From assembly GCA_026075535.2 (NCBI GenBank), contig AP026549.1:2914001-2978000 (forward strand): a DNA stretch of 64,000 bases. Direction: 5' to 3'. The translations under genes were made by a program, and so were the position numbers. Below are positions 1 to 10,173 of the stretch, piece by piece. Within the stretch, counting starts at the first letter, position 1, and every line of letters begins with the position of its first letter. Source of the stretch: Tricholoma matsutake (lineage: Eukaryota; Basidiomycota; Agaricomycetes; Agaricales; Tricholomataceae). The notes under the pieces are model-generated. The model was not told the origin of the DNA. It saw only the letters and a list, made by a program, of their open reading frames with translations, and did no database searches.

Positions 1-29
1 ATGAAACAAGAGATAAGTTAGTAACAAAC

Positions 30-1076
30 AAATTTGTCAAGCCCAAATTGCCGTAGACAGCTGGCAGTAACCTCAGCAAGATATTGTCCATCATGTTTTT
101 GAGTTAATCTGAGATGGATAATGCATTGAAGCAGCAAATTCTCATAACAAAATTCAGTGCCAACCTTATAAATTCCAGTACAGCACAATGAATAACTCCC
201 TTATCAAACCAGACAACAACAAGTCCAAGAAATGATGCAACTATTGGAGCTGTCCACCCATCAAGTACAAGATGGATAGTGCTATTGAGAGCCTTCAAAT
301 ATTGTTGAGCAATAATAATACCATACAAATATATAAATGACAGACCATAAAATAATTTCGGACATGTTTTGACATCTCAACATACATAGCTTTAATATCA
401 CGAGAAACTGTTTGAGGAGAAGGGATAATTGTTCTGGGTCGGAGCATCTCTACCTCTGCCTGGTAGTCATCATCCAAAACCAAATTGAAAGGACGATGGT
501 TTTTGGCACATTGTAGAGCAATCAAGGTGTGGTGGCCTGCAGGTGTATATGGCTCACCAGCTGGTTGAACAGAAGCCACACCAGCAGCAACACCTAGACG
601 CTTATCACAAGACCATACACCCTCCTGGAGATTCTTGGTTCCATGACCAATAGACATGTGAGGATGAACATGAGGAGTATGATTAGTGGGGTCCACCTTG
701 CATGTGAACACAAAGACCAGCTTTTTGGGCTTCTGATGGTCATCCACCTCATGACAGAGAGTGATATTGAAATGATCATAAACCTTGGAATGCCAGGTAG
801 ACTCAGAAGCCTCTGAAAAAAAACAAGACAATGTTCATGAGTTCCATCATAGTACTGGCATGAGAATTGACATGTACCGATAATCTCACTATCAGCTAGG
901 GACCATACCTCAGCATCTGTCTTGCCCACAATAGTCTTTTTCACAGCACGAGCCTTTACAGGAGAGATAAGGACAGCAGGAGTTGCAGAGTCTGTATCTG
1001 AGTCCTCAGTGGATGTCTCAGCAGTCAATTGAGCACTAGTAACTCTTCTAGCAGCTGGAAAACGTCCCCGGTGCAT
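30..1076 (-). CDS. hAT-type transposase, 5' part, spliced, runs off window
   Basis: Predicted DDE-type hAT (Ac-like) transposase, read on the minus strand from the ATG at 1,076. Proposed exons are 1,076-878, 812-346, 292-165 and 108-30. The introns (877-813, 345-293, 164-109; 53-65 nt) have GT...AG ends and join the reading frame without a stop; a further 5' splice site GTTTGT seems to follow at 29. Exon 2 carries a BED-like region, a block with RPFN and MLRP, and the segment IPSPQTVSRDI that I know from fungal hAT transposases. Exon 3 holds LVLDGWTAP, which contains the first catalytic Asp, and exon 4 the usual LTQKHDGQYLAE region. The C-terminal half with the dimerisation domain lies beyond base 1. 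No in-frame stop is seen in the spliced part, so this copy may have been functional. No terminal inverted repeat was found. Family call fairly sure; exact splice sites are inferred. Confidence 0.8.
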
Positions 1077-1468
1077 TGTTTAGCACTACAGAGGGAAGTG
1101 ATGGGGGGAAACAACCACGAAACGGCTGCCAGATGTTGTTCAACAGCTTTGGACAGCCTCGATAAGTGGAGTTTGAATATCTATATTTAAGGTGTACCAT
1201 GTAAACCCCGAGTATATTTTGTCGTATACCAGTACCCATGAACACCGTATCTCTATGGCCCGGGTACAGGTGCCATGCTTATCGTGGGTTTCCACAAGGT
1301 TACCCACAAATTCATGCATTTACTCAAACCCTGCATTTACCCCACATGTCTTGAGTGGCACCATGTATTATATAATATAGTATAGACTATACAGTGTATA
1401 TGCTACATACAATACATATATACTTATAATAATCCATGAGCAGATGCTCACAGCAGCAACATTAGTAC
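1077..1468. other. AT-rich spacer upstream of the hAT gene
   Basis: I see no convincing gene here. It should contain the promoter of the minus-strand hAT transposase. An AT-rich stretch with several TATA-like words lies at about 1,365-1,430. Confidence 0.4.
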
Positions 1469-1518
1469 CTAAAAAGTGTGTTAGTAAAATGAAAATGAAA
1501 CAAGAAAAAAAAACACAC
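1469..1518 (-). other. intron-like segment next to hairpin (cassette 1)
   Basis: On the minus strand this 50-nt segment begins GTGTGT, is T-rich, contains TACTAAC and ends TTTTTAG, which matches fungal intron signals. Its 5' end lies 4 nt from the hairpin at 1,523-1,555. Seven other places in the window have the same hairpin-then-intron order. Whether it is spliced is unknown. Confidence 0.5.
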
Positions 1519-1522
1519 CTGT

Positions 1523-1555
1523 GGCCCAAGAGATGTCGATGACATCTCTTGGGCC
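1523..1555 (-). repeat. perfect hairpin, cassette 1
   Basis: Two perfect 15-nt arms, GGCCCAAGAGATGTC and its complement (1,523-1,537 and 1,541-1,555), are separated by 3 nt. The arms resemble those at 11,674-11,701 and 12,022-12,048 but differ from the other cassette hairpins. Confidence 0.85.
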
Positions 1556-1601
1556 TTTTTCCGTTCGTTTTCCCTTGTCCTCTCCAGGTTGCGCCTGCGA
1601 T

Positions 1602-2768
1602 CCACCCTATGAGCATTCGCTTGTAGGCGTGGGGGCAGGTGCTGTGTCGTCCGGGGTCGGGGTGCTGTGTCGTCGGCTGCTGGTGCTGCTGGTGGTGTTG
1701 TTGCTGGTTTTCGTCTTTGTCGTCCTCTGCCGTCCTTGTCCTCATCGTCCCCCCTCTCATCCTGCCGTCGTTTCGTGTTTTCGTCCCCCTCTGGCTGTGT
1801 CCCCATCTCATCGTTCCACCTGCGATCCACCCCACGAGCAGTTGCTCGTGAGGCTGGGGGTGGGTGGTGTGTTTTGGTGGGCATCCTGGAGCCATGGTGC
1901 TTGTTTTCATCGGGTGCTGGGTTGTGCTGGTGTCCTGGTGCTCACCAACGTCATTGTTGGCTGCTAGCACCCGCGATCCACCCCACGAGCAGTTGCTCAT
2001 GAGGCTGGGGGCGGGTGGTGTGTCGTGGTGGGTGTCCTGGAGCCATGGTGCTCATTTTCATTGGGTGCTGGGTTGTCCTGGTGTCCTGGTGCTCGCCAAC
2101 GTCATCGTTGGCTGCTAGCACCCACGATCCACCCCACGAGCAGTTGCTCATGAGGCTGGGGGTGGGTGGTGTGTCATGGTGGGCGTCCTGGAGCCGTAGT
2201 GCTCATTTTCGTCAGGTGCTGGGTTGTCCTGGTGTCCTGGTGCTCGCCAACATTGTTGTCAGCTGCTAGCACCCACGATCCACCCTGTGAGCAGTTGCTC
2301 GCAGGCTTGGGGTGGGTGCTGGGTCGTCTGTCATGGTTGGGGTGTACTGCAGCCATTCTTTGTGTTCTGGGGGTCCTGGTGCTTGTTGGTGTGGTTGCTG
2401 GTGCTGGTGCTGGTGCCGGTGTCGTCGTCCCTGCCTGTGTCCGTTGGTGGTGCTTGTGCTGTTGCCGTTGGTGCTGGCGCTGTTGTTGTCTCCCTGTCTC
2501 GGCCTCCCTCGAAGTTGCACCTGTTATCCACCCTGTGAGCAGTTGCTCGTGGGCATGGGGCAGGTGCTGGGTTGTCCTTCATTGCCATCATTGTGCCTGG
2601 TGAAGAAGGAGGTGGGGGGTTAGCATGACATAGCGGGTGTACAAGGCTGGAGGTATGTACCTTGCGGGTACCCCACTGCACGGGCCTCCCGGCACCTCCC
2701 TGTCTCCCTGCTGTCTGGTTGTCATCACCCCCGTCATCCACCCTGTGAGCAGGGGCTCACAGCGGTGG
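1602..2768. repeat. GT-rich repeat block with seven stem-loops of the AGC-N4-GCT family
   Basis: Low-complexity G/T-rich DNA (C/A-rich on the other strand) holding stem-loops at 1,607-1,626, 1,833-1,850, 1,984-2,001, 2,135-2,152, 2,285-2,304, 2,533-2,552 and 2,743-2,762. Each has a 4-nt loop closed by AGC/GCT, and most follow ATCCACCC. At 2,738-2,768 the stem is extended by outer arms CCACC/GGTGG. Long open frames exist here on both strands but follow the repeat period, and I do not regard them as genes. Confidence 0.75.
1824..2276. repeat. tandem repeat, three 151-bp units
   Basis: The word GATCCACCCC starts at 1,824, 1,975 and 2,126, and a matching GATCCACCC at 2,277, exactly 151 bp apart each time. 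Each unit carries one CACGAGC/GCTCRTG stem-loop and a GCTGCTAGCACCC block. Units differ by only a few bases. Confidence 0.85.
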
Positions 2769-2826
2769 TGCAGAGTGGTGGGCATCATCCGTCAGCCGTT
2801 TCACAGCCATCTCTCTTGTTTTTACC

Positions 2827-2889
2827 CTAAAAATTAAAGTATACTTAATTAGTATAATACATCATGTAAGAAAGAAAAAGAAAACTTAC
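2827..2889 (-). other. intron-like segment next to hairpin (cassette 2)
   Basis: The minus strand reads GTAAGT at the 5' end and TTTTTAG at the 3' end, 63 nt in all and T-rich. It sits 2 nt from the hairpin at 2,892-2,924. Confidence 0.5.
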
Positions 2890-2891
2890 TA

Positions 2892-2924
2892 TGGCCCAAA
2901 CAACGCTAATCGTTGTTTGGGCCA
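2892..2924 (-). repeat. perfect hairpin, cassette 2
   Basis: Arms of 14 nt (TGGCCCAAACAACG and its complement) around a 5-nt loop. The arm sequence beyond GGCCCAA differs from cassette 1, yet the palindrome is perfect. Confidence 0.85.
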
Positions 2925-3483
2925 CGTTGTGCGCAAGCTGGCTCATTTGTGGAAACAAGTGGTGTTGCTGGGCTTTGTGTGTGTTGTAGTTGTCATGGGA
3001 GTCAGTCTTGATGGAGTTGGAGTGGTGGGAACAGTGATGGAGTGGAATGGCATTGGCAGCTGTTGATAGTGGTTGGAGGTGGTTGGGGTTGAAGGAAGAG
3101 GTGGTGGTGGGCGGTGTTGATGGTGGTTGCGTGCAGATCCGATCATCAGTGGTGCAGCAACGCCGCAACAGTTGTGTTGACCGCATGTGAAGGGTCTTGG
3201 TAATCAATGGGTCAGCAATTTTTAATACCATAGTAACCATGCAGAACCTGTGACCTGAACACCATGGATTTTACTGTACCCATACCCATACCAAGACTAT
3301 ATTACTAATTACTCATTTACTTAAATTTAGTAGTAACCATCCATTCATCCATGGATATCACCCATGGAATATCCATATCCATATGGATCCATCTATATAT
3401 CATATCCACGGATGGTCATCCAGATGATGGCCATCCATGGTAGTCCCTACTGCTGCAGCACAAAGCGCCAATGGCCCCAGAGG
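2925..3483. other. no gene seen; simple-sequence rich spacer
   Basis: 2,940-3,240 is a GT-rich stretch. 3,240-3,480 has many short ATCCAT/ATGGAT words that can pair with each other. The bases at 3,484-3,488 (TTTTC) are the left target duplication of the retrotransposon that follows. Confidence 0.5.
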
Positions 3484-3488
3484 TTTTC

Positions 3489-3914
3489 TATAAGGGCAAC
3501 CTAAGCCTCTAGCAAAGGGAAATCCGAAGTTAAAATTATACTACATAATACAGGCATTGGGGGCGCACCTAGCAAAGGGAAATCCGAAGAGAAAACTCTA
3601 AGGATCCCCTTGCTGATGCCCAGTATATGTGAAGACGACAAAAATCAAATATAACCTAAAAATAGAAAAAGGCGGAGATAGGCGGATCAAGGCCGCCGAA
3701 TGACATCATACCAAGGGGTATGTGTCGGAAGGGGTACTCCGCCTCTAAATATAAAAGTGTCAACATATACAAACATGATAGCAAGGGAAAATTAGTAATA
3801 AAATCCGGAAAAATCATAGAAAATGAAGAATAGAAGGAAATGAGGTGGGGAAAAATATGGGACGAACATAAAAAATAGGAAAAACACACAGGGCACCCCC
3901 TTAGTCCCCTTACA
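3489..3914 (-). repeat. 3' LTR of copy 1
   Basis: 426 bp, matching the other three full LTRs of the family (9,110-9,535; 25,502-25,927; 31,123-31,548) wherever I compared them. The polypurine tract GAGAGGGGG (element sense) lies just outside at about 3,918-3,926. Confidence 0.93.
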
Positions 3915-3925
3915 TCACCCCCTCT

Positions 3926-6900
3926 CTAAGATGCATCGCCCCGATGCATTCGAAATCGTATACGACCAAAGTCCGTGACTTGAATGCGACGCGGTGCAGC
4001 AGTGTGCCGTCGGTGGAATTCCTTGATTAACCGAGGGGCATTTACGTCAGACTCTTCGACCCATGAGTTCTCCTCATACCCATAACCCTTCCAATGTACC
4101 AAATACTGGAGTTTTCCTCGACGCAAACGGCTGTCCAAGATTGACTCGACTTCATATTGGGGTTCTCCCTCGATCACTGTAGGTGGTGGTGGTGGGTGTG
4201 AATGGCGTCCCGGGAACGGATCTGGGGGAGCTGGAAGCAATTTGACGACATGGAAGACGGGATGGAGTCTGGACATGGAGGCTGGGAGGCGTAGACGATA
4301 GGCATGTGTTCCAACGCACTTGACAATGGGGAAAGGTCCCAAGAAGCGATGAGCGAGTTTCTTGGATGGACGTGTAGTGGAGATGTCACTGGAGTCAAGA
4401 TAAACTCGATCACCAACCTTGTACTGAGGGGTTGGGGAGTGGCGCTGGTTGTAAAATCGCGCCATGTCGTCCTTCGCCTTTGCTAAGGCTGCCCTTGCCT
4501 CCTCCAAGCTATCCCTCATGCGTTCTGTGAACTCATTCACTGTCTCGATGTGTGAGGGAGTTTGGCGAGGTTCAAATCCCATGCGTGGATGTCGTCCAGT
4601 GTCTAAGAGGAAAGGGGTCTGTTGAGTGGAAGCATGGACATGGTTGTTGTATCCGAACTCGGCCAAAGGAAGGAGATCATCCCAATCGTCCTGGCGTTCA
4701 TTGACAAAGAGGCGGATGTACTGCTCCAGTTCCTGGTTGACTCGCTCCGTCTGGCCATCAGTTTGTGGGTGATAAGCAGTTGAAGCGAGGAGTTTGATCC
4801 CCAGGAGTCGGTACAGCTCACGAGTGAACTCTGCCATGAACTGAGGGCCACGATCCGAGAGGAAGGCACCAGGAAGTCCATGTAACTTCCACACGTGGTG
4901 GAGGTAGAGTCGAGCGGCACCTAGGGCACTGACAGTGGTGTGAGTGGGAATGAAGTGAGCGCGTTTTCCCACTGAGTCAACTGTGCACATCACCGCATCA
5001 AACCCGTTTGACTCTGGCAATTCCACCACAAAGTCGACGCTGACGACATCCCAACGACTCTCTGGAACAGGAAGAGGGTGTAGCTCACCAATAGGCTTGC
5101 GACGAGGGACCTTGGTGCGTAAGCAAAGGTCACAAGTGCGACAATACTGACCAATGAGCCGTGACATTTGTGGCCACCAATAGTTCCGTGAGGTGAGCTC
5201 CAAGGTCTTCCAGCGTCCGGGGTGGCCAGCAATCTGTGAGTCATGGTGTTGGGATATGATGCGCCGGCGAAGGTCTGGGTCATTGGGAACATAGATGCGA
5301 TCCCTGAAATACAACAAGTCCTCCTTTTCAGCCCACTCTGCCGCACGTAAGGAAAGGGTCGATCCCTTCCTCAGTTCTTTAACAGCTCGGGCGACAACAT
5401 CCTCATGTAAACCGCTACGGTTTGCGCGACGAATGTCACGTAGAATGTCCCGCTCCTCGCCCTGGGGTACGATGCCTTCCAGTGCCCGAATGGTGAACAG
5501 GTTTGGCTGCAACAGCACAATGTTTTGGTTGTCACCGCTGCCATCCCCATGGTCTGCACGTCGGGATAGGGCATCGGTCTTCCCCATGCTGCGACCCGGA
5601 CGGTGGTGCAAGGAGAAGTCGAATCTAGATAGATACAGGGACCAACGAGCTTGACGACGGTTCAATTTCTTGGCCGTCATGAAGTACTCGAGGTTCTTGT
5701 GATCCGTCCAAATTTCCACCTTGTGTTGGGCACCCTCGAGGAAGTGTCGCCACTCCTCAAGCGCACGCATTATCGCCAACATCTCCTTGTCATGGATCTC
5801 GTAGTTTCTCTCTACAGCACTAAGGCTTTTGGAGTAGAACGCAACAGGATGCCACTTCTGGTCCTCCGGAGACTGCTGAGACAACACAGCGCCCGTCGCA
5901 AAGTCAGAACTGTCGGCTTCTACACGAAAAGGACGCGAATCGTCAGCAAAGGTAAGGATCGGAGCAGAAGTGACCATCTCCTTAAGCTTTTCGAACGCCT
6001 CCTGTTGTGCATTATCCCACCTCCATGCCTCCTTTCCTGTCAAGTCGAACAGCGGTCGTGCATGATGTGAGAAATCCTTGATAAAACGCCGATAAAAATT
6101 GATGAAGCCCAGGAAAGACTGCACCTCCTTCCTGTTCGTGGGCGTAGGCCAAGCTGTGACCCCATTTACCTTGATAGGATCCATCTCCACTTGACCCTCC
6201 GAGATAATCAGGCCGAGGTACTCGATCTTGGTCCTTTCGAACTCGCATTTGTCCTGACGAAGGTAGAGTTTGTACCGTCGAAGTCGCTCTAGGACGAGGC
6301 GCGTGATGCGACGGTGCTCTTCAACTGTGCGAGTGAAGATGAGGATGTCGTCGAGATAGATGCAGACAACGCCTTCGAGGATGAGGTCATGGAAGATGTC
6401 GTTCATCATGGTCTGAAAGGTGGCAGGGCTATTAGTAAGGCCAAAGAACATGACAAGCGGTTCAAAAAGACCACGGTTGGTACGAAAGGCTGCCTTCCAC
6501 TCATCTCCCTCCTTTATCCTCACATTATTATAGCCCCAACGGACATCGAGCTTGGTGAAGTATCGGGCTCCACGGAGCTGGTTTACGAGTTCGGAGATGA
6601 GGGGTAGTGGGTAGCGATTTTTGACCGTGATGTTGTTGAGTCTTCTGTAGTCTTGAACTGGTCGAAGTGAGCCATCCTTCTTCTTGACAAAGAAAAAGGG
6701 AGAGGCCATGGGTGACTTCGATGGTCGAATACGTCCAGAGGCCAGGTGCTCGTCGATGAACTGGTCAAGCTGCCGTTGTTCCTCCGGAGAGAGAGGATAG
6801 ACCTTGCAGGATGAAGGGGTTGCGCCGGGGGTGAGTTCGATCGCGTGATCCCATGGCTTACGCGCAGGAAGAGAGTCGAATGACTCCTTGGAGAACACGT

Positions 6901-7828
6901 CTTCAAACTCATGGAGATGAGGGAGTAAGGAGTTAGTAGAGGATTTAGCAGCGTTGTTTTTGTGGAAGGCCTCGGCGAGGCGTTGGGATATGTTCGATGT
7001 GGCACACACCTCATGCGACGAGCGAATCGCAGTGTAGAAGATCCGATCACCCTCCTCCACTTCCTCTGGGTCCTCATCATCATCATCCGAGTCCGGTATT
7101 AGATCAGGAACCCCTTCCAATTCCACTTCAGGTATAGGCAGGGGTCCAGCACGACACTTCTGAGTTCGTCGTATTGCCGCCTTCTGTCCACGACGTTCTT
7201 GCCTGGCTTCTGTGAAACACGTCCGACAGCGGGATGGACATCGGCTCATGGTAACCTCCCCGGTGCGCCAGTCGACCTCTGGGTTATGGTCTCGAAGCCA
7301 TGGATATCCCAAAATCGCCTTTTGCTTTCCTAATTGAGTGACAGCAAAAAGGGCACGCTCACTATGATCTTTGTAACGGAGAACCAGGTCTGCAACCTCT
7401 CGGATGGCACCAGCTTCATTTGGGGATCCATCCACGTTATATACAGGTATCGGACGTGAGAGTGAGCGAGTATTTAGACGATGTTGTTGTACCAGATGGG
7501 AATCGATGAAGAGACCAGTCGCACCAGAGTCCAGGAGCGCAGAAACACCGAGTATCTGTCCAGTGTCGGTCGTCTGCAGTTCGATGGCTAGGTTTAAGGA
7601 ATGTGCAGAGGGAGTGGATGCCACAATATACTTGCGTGGTAGTTTACGCTCCCATGATTTAATTTTGGGACGTGGAGTAGAAGGAGAGATGGGGAGAGCA
7701 GGTACGTCTTTAGCCAACTTCGAAGGGTCAGAGAGGGGAGCAGTCACAGAAATGGATTCATTCTCCAGGGATTCAACTGACAAGACTTCAAAGCGGTTAT
7801 GGACAGGCAGTGAGGGCGTACGATTCAC
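3926..7828 (-). CDS. pol: Pol polyprotein (PR-RT-RNaseH-IN-chromodomain), copy 1
   Basis: 1,300-codon open frame encoding the enzymes of a chromovirus. An aspartic protease (DSGAT, residues 100-104) is followed by reverse transcriptase (about 330-540, YLDD at 491-494) and RNase H (about 630-755, TDH near 709). Integrase follows, with an HHCC finger (H862, H869, C899, C902), catalytic D932, D992 and E1028 (D,D-35-E) and a GPF module near 1,163. A C-terminal chromodomain lies at about 1,224-1,275. The first codon in the frame is GTG and overlaps the gag stop; no ATG occurs before residue 194, past the protease motif. Pol is therefore probably made by a -1 shift or reinitiation from gag. All catalytic residues are present. 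Confidence 0.95.
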   Translation of the reverse strand: MNRTPSLPVHNRFEVLSVESLENESISVTAPLSDPSKLAKDVPALPISPSTPRPKIKSWERKLPRKYIVASTPSAHSLNLAIELQTTDTGQILGVSALLDSGATGLFIDSHLVQQHRLNTRSLSRPIPVYNVDGSPNEAGAIREVADLVLRYKDHSERALFAVTQLGKQKAILGYPWLRDHNPEVDWRTGEVTMSRCPSRCRTCFTEARQERRGQKAAIRRTQKCRAGPLPIPEVELEGVPDLIPDSDDDDEDPEEVEEGDRIFYTAIRSSHEVCATSNISQRLAEAFHKNNAAKSSTNSLLPHLHEFEDVFSKESFDSLPARKPWDHAIELTPGATPSSCKVYPLSPEEQRQLDQFIDEHLASGRIRPSKSPMASPFFFVKKKDGSLRPVQDYRRLNNITVKNRYPLPLISELVNQLRGARYFTKLDVRWGYNNVRIKEGDEWKAAFRTNRGLFEPLVMFFGLTNSPATFQTMMNDIFHDLILEGVVCIYLDDILIFTRTVEEHRRITRLVLERLRRYKLYLRQDKCEFERTKIEYLGLIISEGQVEMDPIKVNGVTAWPTPTNRKEVQSFLGFINFYRRFIKDFSHHARPLFDLTGKEAWRWDNAQQEAFEKLKEMVTSAPILTFADDSRPFRVEADSSDFATGAVLSQQSPEDQKWHPVAFYSKSLSAVERNYEIHDKEMLAIMRALEEWRHFLEGAQHKVEIWTDHKNLEYFMTAKKLNRRQARWSLYLSRFDFSLHHRPGRSMGKTDALSRRADHGDGSGDNQNIVLLQPNLFTIRALEGIVPQGEERDILRDIRRANRSGLHEDVVARAVKELRKGSTLSLRAAEWAEKEDLLYFRDRIYVPNDPDLRRRIISQHHDSQIAGHPGRWKTLELTSRNYWWPQMSRLIGQYCRTCDLCLRTKVPRRKPIGELHPLPVPESRWDVVSVDFVVELPESNGFDAVMCTVDSVGKRAHFIPTHTTVSALGAARLYLHHVWKLHGLPGAFLSDRGPQFMAEFTRELYRLLGIKLLASTAYHPQTDGQTERVNQELEQYIRLFVNERQDDWDDLLPLAEFGYNNHVHASTQQTPFLLDTGRHPRMGFEPRQTPSHIETVNEFTERMRDSLEEARAALAKAKDDMARFYNQRHSPTPQYKVGDRVYLDSSDISTTRPSKKLAHRFLGPFPIVKCVGTHAYRLRLPASMSRLHPVFHVVKLLPAPPDPFPGRHSHPPPPPTVIEGEPQYEVESILDSRLRRGKLQYLVHWKGYGYEENSWVEESDVNAPRLIKEFHRRHTAAPRRIQVTDFGRIRFRMHRGDAS

Positions 7829-8943
7829 TCGCTGCGAATAGGAAAATCCTGCTCCTCTACAACTTCCAGCTTAACCTCCTCTGCAACTTGATCCTTCGCT
7901 TCCTCAACATCTACAAGTGCCAACAGATCTTGCAGGAGTTCGTCTCGTCCCTCGGGGGTGAGCATGCGGATATCCTGACGATGGGGACACGCTCCAGCCC
8001 TGTGTCCAGGTTCCCCACAACGGTAGCAGAGATCCAACTTACGTGCACGGCTGCGGGCTGCATCAACATCCATTGGTACTGGGATATTGACGGCTGGTGT
8101 GGGAGTTTGACGAGCAGGAATGGGGTTAGGGCGGGGGAGGCTTCGATTGAAGGTGTAGGGTGTATGAGTGGTAGTTGGAGCACGGAATGCAGCATTAAAC
8201 GCCGCATTTGTGAGTCGGTTCTCATCACAGAGTGAAGCAGCTTCATACCAAGCAAGGATATCATCGTCCGCTGGGCGCCCTTCCAACATCTGTGCAATCT
8301 GGTCCTGAATTTCTCGGTTGAGCCCCCGTCGGAACTTCACCACCACTGGTAACCCACTCCCATACCCTGCCATGTCCACCAAATCCTTGAACTCATCGAT
8401 ATAGTCGTCCACGGATCGACGTCCCTGGTGGTAAGTGGATGACTCAAGTCGTGTCACTGCTCGGTGGCGTTCATTGAGGGGGCAGAAGTGGCGTACGAAC
8501 TCAGCTCGAAAGTCACCCCAAGTGGAGAAAGGTAGAGAACCGAGTTCTTTAGTTTGACGTAGGATACGGTCCACATAGAGATAGGCGCGTTCAGATTTCA
8601 TGTATGTGAAGGCCCAATAAATTTTTGCAGCCTCATCGACGAATTGATGCGACTGGAGACTAATGTATAACTCACAGGAATTAAGGAATGCACGTCCCTG
8701 CGCACGTGCACCATTAAATTCGGCGGGGGGGGACGGTTTGATCTGGGCACGTTCCTTAGTGGACGCGTTTGGCAAAACATCGTTGTTGGGTGCGCTTGGA
8801 GTCGTGAAGGGGGAACTATTAGTCGTAGGGTTAGCCTGGAGGGTCCTAACGAAGTTTTCAATCGTAGATTTAAGCGAGTCGATTTGCGCGCGCATTCCGG
8901 AAACGTCGCTTTCAAGCGCGTCGAAGCGTTCTGATGCGTCCAT
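7825..8943 (-). CDS. gag: Gag capsid/nucleocapsid protein, copy 1
   Basis: 372-residue structural protein that would form the cytoplasmic virus-like particle. It has an N-terminal heptad-like helix (residues 5-35), a retrotransposon Gag domain (about 70-240, with the W...F..F......R motif), and a CX2CX4HX4C zinc knuckle at C306-C309-H314-C319. An acidic tail leads to a stop that overlaps the pol frame by 4 nt (pol is in the -1 frame). The ATG at 8,943 is the first in the frame after the 5' LTR. It differs from copy 2 at residue 119 (Arg here, Cys there). Confidence 0.93.
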   Translation of the reverse strand: MDASERFDALESDVSGMRAQIDSLKSTIENFVRTLQANPTTNSSPFTTPSAPNNDVLPNASTKERAQIKPSPPAEFNGARAQGRAFLNSCELYISLQSHQFVDEAAKIYWAFTYMKSERAYLYVDRILRQTKELGSLPFSTWGDFRAEFVRHFCPLNERHRAVTRLESSTYHQGRRSVDDYIDEFKDLVDMAGYGSGLPVVVKFRRGLNREIQDQIAQMLEGRPADDDILAWYEAASLCDENRLTNAAFNAAFRAPTTTHTPYTFNRSLPRPNPIPARQTPTPAVNIPVPMDVDAARSRARKLDLCYRCGEPGHRAGACPHRQDIRMLTPEGRDELLQDLLALVDVEEAKDQVAEEVKLEVVEEQDFPIRSE

Positions 8944-9097
8944 GTCGCTAGGGAGCGCGTTTGGCGAAAATGGCGGCGCAATAAAGGCGAGAGTATCTGG
9001 AACGGTGTGTAGGGACTCTGTGGAGCTTTGGGAAGCGTCGTCCAGTCCGTACCTGCCTATTTTGGGCAGCGCGTTCGCGATTTTCGGGCCTTAGGGG

Positions 9098-9107
9098 AGA
9101 GTTTTCT
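9098..9107 (-). other. primer-binding site, self-complementary, copy 1
   Basis: Three bases inside the 5' LTR the element reads AGAAAACTCT. The exact complement AGAGTTTTCT (element sense) occurs in the LTR at 9,211-9,220, where I expect the transcript start. This is the layout of Tf1-type self-priming. No tRNA-like TGG...CCA match is seen. Confidence 0.6.
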
Positions 9108-9109
9108 AC

Positions 9110-9535
9110 TATAAGGGCAACCTAAGCCTCTAGCAAAGGGAAATCCGAAGTTAAAATTATACTACATAATACAGGCATTGGGGGCGCACCTAGCAAAGGG
9201 AAATCCGAAGAGAAAACTCTAAGGATCCCCTTGCTGATGCCCAGTATATGTGAAGACGACAAAAATCAAATATAACCTAAAAATAGAAAAAGGCGGAGAT
9301 AGGCGGATCAAGGCCGCCGAATGACATCATACCAAGGGGTATGTGTCGGAAGGGGTACTCCGCCTCTAAATATAAAAGTGTCAACATATACAAACATGAT
9401 AGCAAGGGAAAATTAGTAATAAAATCCGGAAAAATCATAGAAAATGAAGAATAGAAGGAAATGAGGTGGGGAAAAATATGGGACGAACATAAAAAATAGG
9501 AAAAACACACAGGGCACCCCCTTAGTCCCCTTACA
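9110..9535 (-). repeat. 5' LTR of copy 1
   Basis: 426-bp LTR and promoter of copy 1, bounded by TGTAAGG and CCTTATA (element sense) with duplication TTTTC outside. It contains two copies of a 21-bp word ending TTTGCTAG, 60 bp apart. Confidence 0.93.
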
Positions 9536-10173
9536 TTTTCCATGATCTTCAAAGGGCTCAATCCTACCTCACATTGCATCCCTATCATTCCCATTGAGCC
9601 CCATCACCCCTGTCATTGCCCCCCATATCCACCTCACAGTTACTCGTGGCAGTAGTGGGGTGCTGTCATCATCATTGCAGTGTACCTGGCATGGCCTGTT
9701 AGCCCCTGAAATCCACCCCATGAGCAGTTGCTCACAGGGCTGGGAATGAGTGCTGTTGTCAGTTGCTGGTCACACTCCTAACCCACCCTATGAGCAGTGC
9801 CTCACAAGCATGGGGCAAGTGGTTGTCAGCTTGGGCCATCATTGTGTCACATTGGCAGTAATCCCTAGTTTGGGGGATGGCTGTCAGTGATGTTTTGTGG
9901 ATACCCATTGGTAGGTGCTTACCTGCCAGGACTCTGTTCTGCAGGCCTCCCACTTCTCCTCTGCAGCCTGCTCAAGCCATTTGCAGGTACTGGGTTGCAT
10001 GGTCATGGTTGTTGGCCAGTATTCAGTAGTCATGGGGGCATTGGGGGGTTGGTTGGTTGTAGTTATAGTTGTTGGCAGTGGTCAGCATTCAGGTTGTTGC
10101 TGTTGTTGCTGTTCCTGTTATTGTGGTGCTTCCCATGTTGTTGTGGTTCCTGTTCCTGTTATGTATGTGTAGT
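9536..10173. other. continuation of the GT-rich stem-loop territory
   Basis: This was the right-hand neighbour of 3,488 before copy 1 inserted. Imperfect stem-loops of the AGC-N4-GCT type lie at about 9,721-9,734 and 9,791-9,804. I see no gene; open frames follow TTG/GTT runs. Confidence 0.55.

Larger units (their letters stand above)
3489..9535 (-). mobile_element. intact Ty3/gypsy chromovirus, copy 1
   Basis: Complete LTR retrotransposon of 6,047 bp on the minus strand. LTRs of 426 bp lie at 9,110-9,535 (5') and 3,489-3,914 (3'), starting TGTAAGG and ending CCTTATA in element sense. The 5-bp target duplication TTTTC stands at 3,484-3,488 and 9,536-9,540. Gag and Pol frames are fully open. 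It has the same length as copy 2 at 25,502-31,548, and the two Pol proteins differ at only five residues that I could find. It inserted into the GT-rich stem-loop territory and splits it in two. Confidence 0.95.

Noticed and set aside
1365..1430. AT-rich run as a replication origin or centromere piece
   Set aside because: Composition alone does not support either.
1521..2603. Long open frames (up to about 148 codons) rich in Cys, Val, Leu and Trp on the plus strand, and Thr/His/Arg-rich ones on the minus strand
   Set aside because: They follow the 151-bp repeat and GT-rich low complexity, occur in several frames at once and have no conserved motif.
1602..2768. CRISPR array
   Set aside because: Spacing is a fixed 151-bp tandem unit without variable spacers, in a eukaryotic transposon-rich setting.
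3656..3889. 77-codon frame repeated in every 426-bp LTR
   Set aside because: It lies wholly inside the LTR, is hydrophobic simple sequence, and recurs only because the LTR recurs.
4990..7086. Many 60-170 codon frames overlapping the intact pol in other frames
   Set aside because: Mirror frames of a long CpG-rich coding sequence; identical in both element copies for that reason alone.
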